Positions 1 to 5,912 of a stretch of 7,049 nt of DNA are shown here, piece after piece. The DNA comes from Elusimicrobiota bacterium (lineage in GTDB: Bacteria; Elusimicrobiota; Elusimicrobia; Elusimicrobiales; Elusimicrobiaceae): assembly GCA_031271365.1 (NCBI GenBank), contig JAISVV010000055.1, forward strand, positions 1-7,049, in the 5' to 3' direction. The notes under the pieces are model-generated. The model made no database searches, was not told the DNA's origin, and was given only the letters and a program-made list of their open reading frames with translations. A program made the position numbers and the translations under genes. How positions within the stretch are numbered: the stretch's first letter is position 1; every line of letters starts with the position of its first letter.

Positions 1-2238
1 GATTACGCCGGCGCGTTTAACGCCGCCGCGCTTACTTATCATACCGCCCTTAACATAGCCAATGCGCGCCTTGACCTTATAGACAAAAGCCCCGACCTTA
101 CTCAAAACCCGCTTGCCACGCGGCTGCAAATAACGGCCTGGCAAATACTGACGCAATTGTATTTATCCCCCTATCTAACGCCGCAGCAGCGCAACGAAAT
201 TGATAACGCCGCCTCCTGGAGTTTGCATCAATTAGGGCTTATAGAGGAGCAGTATAACACCCCCTTTGAAGGCCTAGAGCATATGTTTGCGCTTATGATA
301 ATTGCGCAGGCAAAGTATCAAAGCGTACAAACAGAGCAGGATTATATCGCCATGGAAAGCGGCGCCCCGAAAACGCGCGAAATTATACCGGAACTTATCC
401 GCGATATAGAAAACAGCGCCCGCAGGCCTTATACAAGCGCAACTTTTTACGCCTTGGCGCTGCGCTCTATCTACGATTTGGGCGGCGCGCAGGCATTTTA
501 TAAAAGCCAGCAAAACCTGCGCGCGGTTTTAAACCGCCGGCCGGTAACTTACTGGCTGCCTGCTATGATATCGCGGGAGGTTAAAACGCTTATAAACCGC
601 TACGGCGACATAGAAAACTACAGCTCGCAGGAGCGCTTTGCCGCCGCTTTATGCCACGAAAGCATATACCCGCTGGCCAAAGAAATTATCACCAAAGATT
701 TTTTTGAAGCGCAAAACAAAGTTTTTAAAGTTAACGCCGCGCTTTGCCTGCTTAACGCCCCGCAGTCCAGCGAAAGAGAAAGGGCGCAAAGCGCCGGGTT
801 TATAGAAAAAACCTACTTTACAAAAACCATGCCGGCGCCTTCCCACGGGATAGCCGGCCCGGGCATCGCTTTGCCGCTGGAGTTTATTTCCCCCGAGGGC
901 GTTAACATTATAAGCCTGCACCCGAAAGAGGCCGCCGTCCTGCGCGGGCGCATGATACAGGCGCTTTGGCAAAACACGCAAAAATACGGCAATAAATTTG
1001 TCGAGGGCAACTACGACCAAGCCGTAAAACAAGCTGACGGCAGCGTCCGCCCCATGGAAGTTGTTATACAATACGGCACCGTCGCGGCGGAATTTATAAC
1101 GCTGGACTTAATAATAGCCGCCGTAAGCGGCGGCGCTTCGCTTACGGCAAGCATACCGCGCCTGGGCGGCAGATTAATTATGGCCGGCGCAAAAAACGGG
1201 GCAAAAACCATGCGCCTTTTTAAAACCGCCGGCATGGCGCGCGGCGCGGCCGAAATAAAAGCGCAGCTTGCGGCAAATTTATCTAAAATGGCGCAAAACG
1301 CAAAGCATTTGCCGGCTGCAATGGCGCAAGGGCTGAAAAACGGAATGGAAATCGCCGTCAAAGACCCTGCTTTCGCCGGCATGACGGCGGATTTAAGCGT
1401 GGTAACAGCGCAAGGATACGGCAAAGTGGGGCAATACGTTTTAAGCAATATAGGCACAGCCGGCGCCGCAAGGAGTTATATGGCTTTCCAGCACGTCTTT
1501 GACGCGGAGGTGGCGGCATTAAAACAAACCGTGCGGCGCGAGCTGGCCGCCGGCGGCGCGCTAAGCGCCGGCACTAAAAAACAAATTAAAGAAATAGGCG
1601 ACGCTATTTTATACTTTAAAACAACCCCCTACGCGGGCGAAAAATGGCTTGCCGACGCGCGTAAAATTTACGCAAGCGCGTTTGCGCAAAACTCCGCCCG
1701 GGCGCGCGCTATGACGCTTGTTGCGGGCGCAAGATATCCTTTGTCCAACCTCGATAATTACGGCTTTTATAAATTTTTACGCCGCACGGGCCCTGCTTCG
1801 CCGATCGCCCAAACGCAGGGCATAGTATATAAAGGCCTTGCTTTAAACGAAGAAAGCCTTATAAATATCTATAAAAACGGGCTAAGGACGCAGGACGCCG
1901 GCAGGCACACCGCCGGGCACATTTACGGCCATACGCCCGACGCCGGCGGCATGTACGGCATTTGGGCGGCAAGCCCGCATGAGTTTATCTCGCAGGTAAG
2001 CGTGGCGGAAAGCTATGCCTTTATGCGCCTTACACCCCAAAAGCCCATACCTTCCATTGTGGAAATACTGCCAAATAAAAATGTAAAGTGGCTGCCGGGC
2101 CCGGACGGCCAGTATACCCACAACGATATACCCGCCGTTTCCATAAAACGCATAAGCGTTATGCTAAACGTGGACGGGCAGACCCGCTGGGGGCAGCTGC
2201 TGTTTAAAGACGGCGCGTTTACCTTTATACCTTATTAA
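1..2238 (+). CDS. Large hypothetical protein with C-terminal ADP-ribosyltransferase-like domain (5' partial)
   Basis: The frame is open from base 1 to the TAA at 2236-2238, giving 745 visible residues, so the true start lies upstream. A TTG at 157 is only an internal codon: no Shine-Dalgarno precedes it and the reading frame continues helix-like before it. Visible residues 1-350 look mostly alpha-helical and may form repeats. Residues about 360-400 are hydrophobic and Ala/Gly-rich and could insert in or cross a membrane. Residues about 607-745 resemble ART toxins of the pertussis S1 type: 'IVYKG' (608-612), 'IYKNGLR' (623-629), a serine-containing strand 'FISQVS' (662-667), strand 'SIVEIL' (685-690), then 'QYTHNDIP' (704-711) and 'IKRISVML'. 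The usual Arg is Lys611 and the usual catalytic Glu position holds Gln704. Whether it is active, or a toxin at all, is unproven. No signal peptide can be judged without the N-terminus. No immunity or secretion gene is visible next to it. Confidence 0.85.
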   Translation, partial: DYAGAFNAAALTYHTALNIANARLDLIDKSPDLTQNPLATRLQITAWQILTQLYLSPYLTPQQRNEIDNAASWSLHQLGLIEEQYNTPFEGLEHMFALMIIAQAKYQSVQTEQDYIAMESGAPKTREIIPELIRDIENSARRPYTSATFYALALRSIYDLGGAQAFYKSQQNLRAVLNRRPVTYWLPAMISREVKTLINRYGDIENYSSQERFAAALCHESIYPLAKEIITKDFFEAQNKVFKVNAALCLLNAPQSSERERAQSAGFIEKTYFTKTMPAPSHGIAGPGIALPLEFISPEGVNIISLHPKEAAVLRGRMIQALWQNTQKYGNKFVEGNYDQAVKQADGSVRPMEVVIQYGTVAAEFITLDLIIAAVSGGASLTASIPRLGGRLIMAGAKNGAKTMRLFKTAGMARGAAEIKAQLAANLSKMAQNAKHLPAAMAQGLKNGMEIAVKDPAFAGMTADLSVVTAQGYGKVGQYVLSNIGTAGAARSYMAFQHVFDAEVAALKQTVRRELAAGGALSAGTKKQIKEIGDAILYFKTTPYAGEKWLADARKIYASAFAQNSARARAMTLVAGARYPLSNLDNYGFYKFLRRTGPASPIAQTQGIVYKGLALNEESLINIYKNGLRTQDAGRHTAGHIYGHTPDAGGMYGIWAASPHEFISQVSVAESYAFMRLTPQKPIPSIVEILPNKNVKWLPGPDGQYTHNDIPAVSIKRISVMLNVDGQTRWGQLLFKDGAFTFIPY
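1363..1387 (+). repeat. REP-like 'DPAFAGMT' palindromic element inside the large gene
   Basis: This 25-bp stretch has the form GACCC-TGC-TTTC-GCCGGC-ATGACGG. It contains an imperfect inverted repeat, CCTGC/GCCGG around TTTC with one mismatch. It translates in frame as D-P-A-F-A-G-M-T (visible residues 455-462). This octapeptide is the translation of a dispersed extragenic palindromic repeat class seen in many bacterial genomes, whose other strand reads 'VMPAKAGS' or similar. Only one copy is in the window, so membership in a repeat family is inferred from resemblance. It lies just after the Ala-rich central segment and keeps the frame open. Confidence 0.55.
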
Positions 2239-2254
2239 CCAATTCCCGCCATTT

Positions 2255-2282
2255 TTAGCTACAATGTTGGTATAAAACCAAC
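2255..2282 (+). promoter_or_regulatory. Promoter and 17-bp palindrome upstream of the nitroreductase-like gene
   Basis: TACAAT at 2260-2265 is a good -10 within the 11-mer TTAGCTACAAT; a near copy, TTAGCTATAAT, sits at 7015-7025. A second candidate is the extended -10 TGG-TATAAA at 2268-2276. No convincing -35 is seen for either. The inverted repeat GTTGGT-ATAAA-ACCAAC (2266-2282) is perfect over six bases per arm and immediately follows the first -10, covering the second -10. It could be a repressor operator or a 5' hairpin just before the ribosome binding site AGGGGGTG (2283-2290). It is not a terminator for the upstream gene because no T-run follows. Confidence 0.5.
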
Positions 2283-2294
2283 AGGGGGTGTTTT

Positions 2295-2888
2295 ATGCAA
2301 AAAGTTATAATTGCGGTATTTTTAAGTTTTTCTCTGGCCGCTGCCGCCGCCGCGCAGGAAACGCGGGTTATAGAACTTAAAAAGCCGCAGCTTACCAAAG
2401 GCAAAGCGGTAATGACGGCTTTAAACCGGCGCCAAAGCGTGCGCTGGTTTGATAAACGCGAGCTTGATTTGCAAACTTTATCAAACCTTATGTGGGCGGC
2501 AACCGGCGTTAACCGCGAGGACGGCCGGCGCACCAACCCCACCGCCATGAACCGGCAGGAAATAGACGTCTACGCCTGCCTTAAAGACGGCGCGTATCTC
2601 TACAACCCGCAAAAGCATATTTTAGAGCAGGTTTCCGCCGGGGACTGCCGCGTTTTAGGCGCGCCGGTAACGCTGGCTATTGTCGCTAAAGAAGAGCTGC
2701 CCAATAATTATCACTATACAGACGCCGGTTATGTATCGCAGAATATTTATTTATTTGCAGCCGGCATGGGGCTTGCCACGGTAGCGCGCGGCAGTATGCC
2801 CGATGGCCTGCAGGATACGCTGCGCATAAAGAAAGGCTATAAAATAATACTTAATCACCCCGTCGGCTACCCTAATACGGATAAATAA
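2295..2888 (+). CDS. Exported nitroreductase / SagB-type flavin oxidoreductase family protein
   Basis: The 197-residue protein starts with an apparent signal peptide: Lys3, a hydrophobic core at 4-14, then an Ala-rich stretch with likely cleavage near A20-Q21. This predicts a periplasmic location. The mature part has nitroreductase-fold marks: 'RRQSVRWF' (45-52), the FMN phosphate/ring-contacting type motif; 'TNPTAMNRQEI' (80-90), matching the family's P-S-A-x-N-x-Q pattern; 'DAGYVSQNIYLFAAGMGLAT' (143-162), the long dimer-interface helix ending in M-G-L-A-T; and a C-terminal 'HPVGYP' (188-193). The length of about 175 mature residues suits the family's compact single-domain members. Family proteins bind FMN and reduce substrates with NAD(P)H or oxidise them; the substrate cannot be read from sequence, and a periplasmic member needs another electron source. 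The start is supported by AGGGGGTG five bases upstream. The gene has its own promoter and terminator, so it is probably monocistronic. Confidence 0.85.
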   Translation: MQKVIIAVFLSFSLAAAAAAQETRVIELKKPQLTKGKAVMTALNRRQSVRWFDKRELDLQTLSNLMWAATGVNREDGRRTNPTAMNRQEIDVYACLKDGAYLYNPQKHILEQVSAGDCRVLGAPVTLAIVAKEELPNNYHYTDAGYVSQNIYLFAAGMGLATVARGSMPDGLQDTLRIKKGYKIILNHPVGYPNTDK

Positions 2889-2894
2889 ACCTTT

Positions 2895-2928
2895 AAACGC
2901 GCGGCCGCGGCTGCGGCTGCGCGTTTTT
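2895..2928 (+). terminator. Strong Rho-independent terminator after the nitroreductase-like gene
   Basis: The 5' arm AAACGCGC-G-GCCGC (2895-2908) pairs with GCGGC-T-GCGCGTTT (2913-2926), giving a 14-bp stem with one G-U pair and a GGCT loop (2909-2912). The stem runs into TTTTT (2924-2928). It starts six bases after the stop codon. Read leftward, the hairpin lacks a useful U-tract (GTTTAAAGG follows), so it mainly serves the rightward gene. Confidence 0.88.
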
Positions 2929-2989
2929 AATTGTTGTTAACCCGGGCCGCCGTTTTGGCAACGCCCCGGCCGCGCCGGTTTAAACGCGG
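2929..2989. other. GC-rich spacer between convergent genes
   Basis: No gene is seen here. The spacer contains an interrupted hairpin, CCGGG (2942-2946) with CCCGG (2965-2969) and an inner CGTT/AACG stem (2951-2954 with 2960-2963). The 10-mer TTTAAACGCG at 2979-2988 also occurs at 2892-2901. Neither structure is followed by a T-run in the leftward direction, so I cannot name a clear terminator for the leftward operon. Confidence 0.4.
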
Positions 2990-3316
2990 TTAAAACCCGC
3001 CCAGGGCGCCGTAAGAGGAAGTAAAATCCAAAAACGGGCTGTAGATATCCATTATATTTTTTACCGCGCTGTAGAAAGCGTAGCCCAGCCATGCCGATAA
3101 GGCCATAAACACAATGGTGTAAACCAGCTTAAATTTGCCGCTTATAACCGGCGAGAGCCACACAAAAATTAAGTTAAACGGCCCAATAAGCAAAAACAGC
3201 AGCCACACGCCCCAATGTTTGTAATAAAACGCCACGTGTTTGCCCTGCCCCGCGCCGCAGCGGCGGCAGTAATTATCGGCTGTGTCTATAGGTTGTTTAC
3301 ATTTCCAACAGTTCAT
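2990..3316 (-). CDS. Small zinc-ribbon membrane protein
   Basis: This 108-residue protein begins with a zinc-ribbon knuckle pair: C3-x2-C6 and C17-x2-C20, ten residues apart, of the 'zinc-ribbon domain' type found at the N-terminus of many small bacterial membrane proteins. Two hydrophobic segments follow, about 35-57 and 64-85, both long enough to span the membrane. The positively charged link (K61, K63) and soluble zinc ribbon suggest the N-terminus faces the cytoplasm. The tail is Gly/Tyr/Phe-rich. Its ATG overlaps the stop of rel by one base (TAATG), and a strong AAGGGGGT ribosome site lies inside the rel 3' end at 3326-3333. It should therefore be made together with Rel. I do not know its function. 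A role linked to Rel is only suggested by the coupling. Confidence 0.8.
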   Translation of the reverse strand: MNCWKCKQPIDTADNYCRRCGAGQGKHVAFYYKHWGVWLLFLLIGPFNLIFVWLSPVISGKFKLVYTIVFMALSAWLGYAFYSAVKNIMDIYSPFLDFTSSYGALGGF

Positions 3317-4758
3317 TAAAATTCTACCCCCTTGGCGCGCAGATAGGTTTTTATTTTAGAGCGCGCCCTTGCCGTTTTGGCGGCTTCAAGCCACTGGGCT
3401 TTGGGCTCGGCGTTTTTTTTGGTTTGTATTTCGCAGATATCGCCGCTTTTAAGCTCGCTGTTCATCTTTACCATTTTGCCGTTAACCAGGGCGCCGCTGT
3501 AATGCTCGCCTATTTCGGTATGCACGAGGTAGGCAAAATCCAGCGGGGTGGCGCGCTCGGGCAGCACTTTAACGTCGCCCTTTGGGGTAAAGACGAAAAT
3601 TTGGCTTAAATTGATGTCGGTTTGGAAACTTTCCAAAAATTCCCTTGGCGCGGTTAAGTCGCGCTGCCATTCTATCCATTGGCGTATCCAGTTTAGCTTT
3701 TCGTCGAGGTGCGGGTCCGCCTTGCTGCCAAGTTTGTAGCGCCAGTGCGCGGCTATGCCGTATTCGCAGGTGCGGTGCATTTCTTCGGTGCGGATTTGCA
3801 CTTCCACCAAAGCGCCTTCAAAAAACACGGTGGTGTGTATGCTTTGGTACATATTCATCTTGGGCATGGCGATATAATCGGTAAAGGAACCGGCAACCGG
3901 CTTAAAATTAGCGTGCAAAGCGCCCAAAGCGCGGTAGCAGTCCAGCTTATTATCGGTTATTATGCGCACGCCCAGCAAATCCTGTATTTGGTCAAAGCCG
4001 GAGTTTTGCTTTTTCATCTTGCGGTATATGGAAAAATTGTTTTTAACGCGCGCCAGAAGTTTGTGGGGTATTTGGTCTTTATCCAAAACGCCGCCCAAAA
4101 CTTTGGTGAAGGCGGCCAGCTTATTGTCTAAATCTTTCTCCAGCCTTTTAACGCCGTCTTCCACTATTTTATGTTCCTGCGGGTGCAGATATTTAAAGGA
4201 TAAATCCTCAAGCTCGTTTTTTATGCTGAACATACCCAGCCGCTGCGCCAAAGGCGCATAGAGGGTAAGCGTTTCTAAAGCCTTTTCCTTTTGGCGCGGC
4301 GGGGGCAGGGCGTCAAGGGTTTTCATATTGTGCATTCTGTCGGCCAGCTTGATTAAGATAATGCGCATATCGTGCGATACGGCTATTAGCATTTTGCGCC
4401 AGTTTTCGGCGGTTTCTTCGTCGGCGGAAGTATTTTCCAGCTTGTCTATTTTTGTAAGGCCGGCCACCATGGCGGCGATATCTTTATTAAAGTTTTTTTC
4501 TATTTCGGCGACGGTTGCGGGGGTGTCCTCCACCACGTCGTGCAGAAGGGCGGCCGATATGGTGTCAACGTCCAGTTTATGTTCCAGCATAATTTTTGCC
4601 ACGGCCACGGCATGGATAAAAAACGGCTCGCCGGTAAGGCGTTTTTGGCCTTCGTGGGCGGCCTTGGCGAAGTTATAGGCCTTCTCTATCAAAATGGTGT
4701 CTTGGGCAGGGTTGTAGCTTTTAAAATTATCCAGAAGTTCTTTTAAATCAGCGTCCAT
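3316..4758 (-). CDS. rel: Short bifunctional (p)ppGpp synthetase/hydrolase (RelA/SpoT homologue, HD-SYN-TGS)
   Basis: This is a RelA/SpoT homologue of 480 residues that should make (p)ppGpp from ATP and GTP/GDP and hydrolyse it. The HD hydrolase (about 20-170) keeps all key residues: R40, H49, H73-D74, E77-D78, D140 and N144. The synthetase (about 225-345) keeps R237/K239, K247, D260, N302, Y304, H308, E319 and Q321. A TGS domain lies at about 386-446. The protein stops soon after, at the 'KTARARSKIK' segment, so the helical, zinc-finger and ACT/RRM regulatory domains of usual ~700-750-residue enzymes are absent. The motif that is RxKD in bifunctional enzymes and ExDD in RelA is SFTD here (291-294), and NGYQS is N-M-YQS (302-306). 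The ATG overlaps the end of lpxB by 11 bp and no Shine-Dalgarno is obvious, so translation is probably coupled to lpxB. Confidence 0.93.
   Translation of the reverse strand: MDADLKELLDNFKSYNPAQDTILIEKAYNFAKAAHEGQKRLTGEPFFIHAVAVAKIMLEHKLDVDTISAALLHDVVEDTPATVAEIEKNFNKDIAAMVAGLTKIDKLENTSADEETAENWRKMLIAVSHDMRIILIKLADRMHNMKTLDALPPPRQKEKALETLTLYAPLAQRLGMFSIKNELEDLSFKYLHPQEHKIVEDGVKRLEKDLDNKLAAFTKVLGGVLDKDQIPHKLLARVKNNFSIYRKMKKQNSGFDQIQDLLGVRIITDNKLDCYRALGALHANFKPVAGSFTDYIAMPKMNMYQSIHTTVFFEGALVEVQIRTEEMHRTCEYGIAAHWRYKLGSKADPHLDEKLNWIRQWIEWQRDLTAPREFLESFQTDINLSQIFVFTPKGDVKVLPERATPLDFAYLVHTEIGEHYSGALVNGKMVKMNSELKSGDICEIQTKKNAEPKAQWLEAAKTARARSKIKTYLRAKGVEF
3326..3333 (-). promoter_or_regulatory. Ribosome binding site for the zinc-ribbon gene, inside rel
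   Basis: On the minus strand AAGGGGGT lies nine bases before the ATG at 3316-3314. It falls in the last codons of rel, so terminating ribosomes pass over it. It supports the chosen start and explains how a gene overlapping its upstream stop can be well translated. Confidence 0.65.
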
Positions 4759-5911
4759 AATTATTACCGGGGAACACTTCGTCTATAATTATTTTTGCGG
4801 CTTTTTCGGCTACGCCGCCCTCGCCCAAATCCTGGCGGATTTTTAGCAGCTTCTCGCGCATGGCGCAGTAGGCTTTCTCGCTGCTTAAAACGGCGCACAC
4901 TTCTTTGGCCACGGCGGCCACGGCGGCGTCTTTTTGTATAAGCTCTTTAACCACCTGTTTTTTGCTTAAAATGTTTACCAGCGAGATATAAGGCACTTTT
5001 ATAATAAGTTTGGCTATTTGGTAAGTTATCCAGTTGGTTTTGTAAACAACTATCATAGGCAGGCCCAAAAGCGCGCATTCCAAGGTGGCGGTGCCGGAGC
5101 AGGTTACAACAAAATCCATATCGCTTCTGGCGGCAAAATCGTTTTCGCGCACTATATTAAAGCCTTGCGGCAGCCTGCCGCCCATAAGTTCGGCAAGTTT
5201 AGCGTCAGACACTTCCGGCACGGCAAAAAAATGGGCCGTCGCGTTGGGGTATCTGCGCTTAATTTCTACAAAAGAATCCCAAAAAAGCCGCGTGTGGCGG
5301 GCAATTTCGCCCGGGCGGCTGCCGGGCAGGAAGCCTATCTTCCAGTCCTTTTGCGCGCCGTCTTGGTAGGTTTTGGGTTTTGGCTCGGGCATGGTGTCTA
5401 AAAGCGGGTTGCCCAAAAATATCGCGTCGCCGCCTAAATCGGTATAAATCTTTTTTTCAAACGGAAAAATTACAAACATTTTTTTTGCAAGCCGCACAAT
5501 GGTTTTTGCGCGGTAGCCGCGGCTGGCCCAAACCTGCGGGCACACAGAATAATAAGTGGCCACGCCGCGGTGCTTGGCAAGGCCCAAAACCTGGTGGTTA
5601 AAGCCGTAAAAATCTATAGTAATAGCGCAGGCCGGCTGCTGCTGGTTTATATATTTTTTAACCATCTTTAAAAGCCGCAGCCACAGGGGGATTTTTTTAA
5701 AAGGCTCCACAAAACCGCTTGCGCCTTTGGATACCAGGTTATACAAAAACTTATCGCTTGCCGCTCTCATACGCTCGCCGCCCATGGCGGTAACGCTTAC
5801 CTCCGGCGCGTAAGCCTTGATGGCTTTTATAAGGTTGCTTGCGTGCACATCGCCGGAAACATCTCCGGCCACCACAAGGATATTTTTGGAGTTTTGTATA
5901 ATTTGCGGCAT
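4748..5911 (-). CDS. lpxB: Lipid-A-disaccharide synthase
   Basis: LpxB (GT19 family) joins UDP-2,3-diacylglucosamine and lipid X to form the beta-1,6 disaccharide of lipid A at the inner face of the inner membrane. The 387-residue length is normal. Visible family motifs are 'AGDVSGD' (15-21), 'MGGERM' (43-48), 'ITIDFYGFN' (97-105), 'SVCPQVWAS' (122-130), 'PFEKKIY' (150-156), 'FLGNPLLD' (165-172), 'LPGSR' (195-199), 'CSGTATLECAL' (271-281) and 'YISLVNIL' (308-315). By alignment from memory with E. coli LpxB, essential D98, R201 and N316 correspond to D100, R199 and N313, whereas E15 is replaced by D17 and PDFN by YGFN. The ATG has AGAGG nine bases upstream and lies one base after the stop of the oxidoreductase gene. 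Its 3' end overlaps rel. Confidence 0.95.
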   Translation of the reverse strand: MPQIIQNSKNILVVAGDVSGDVHASNLIKAIKAYAPEVSVTAMGGERMRAASDKFLYNLVSKGASGFVEPFKKIPLWLRLLKMVKKYINQQQPACAITIDFYGFNHQVLGLAKHRGVATYYSVCPQVWASRGYRAKTIVRLAKKMFVIFPFEKKIYTDLGGDAIFLGNPLLDTMPEPKPKTYQDGAQKDWKIGFLPGSRPGEIARHTRLFWDSFVEIKRRYPNATAHFFAVPEVSDAKLAELMGGRLPQGFNIVRENDFAARSDMDFVVTCSGTATLECALLGLPMIVVYKTNWITYQIAKLIIKVPYISLVNILSKKQVVKELIQKDAAVAAVAKEVCAVLSSEKAYCAMREKLLKIRQDLGEGGVAEKAAKIIIDEVFPGNNYGR

Positions 5912-5912
5912 T

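Noticed and set aside
157..159. TTG as start codon of the large protein
   Set aside because: The frame is open back to base 1, the upstream translation reads as protein, and no ribosome site precedes the TTG. The gene is truncated by the window edge.
1011..1457. Long antisense open frames within the large gene and within rel, lpxB and the oxidoreductase gene
   Set aside because: They lie wholly inside convincingly coding genes, show no family motifs and have no ribosome sites. The Ala/Gly-rich codon pattern of the sense gene keeps the opposite frame open.
830..1950. Many GCCGGC hexamers, considered as an uptake or restriction-related signal
   Set aside because: Most copies come from Ala-Gly codon pairs in an Ala/Gly-rich protein and show no longer shared core, apart from the REP-like site at 1363.
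2266..2282. Terminator for the large gene
   Set aside because: The hairpin has only 6-bp A/T-rich arms and is followed by AGGGGG rather than a T-run. It fits an operator or leader better.
2940..2989. Leftward intrinsic terminator of the operon
   Set aside because: Hairpins are present but are interrupted and none is followed by a T-run on the minus strand.
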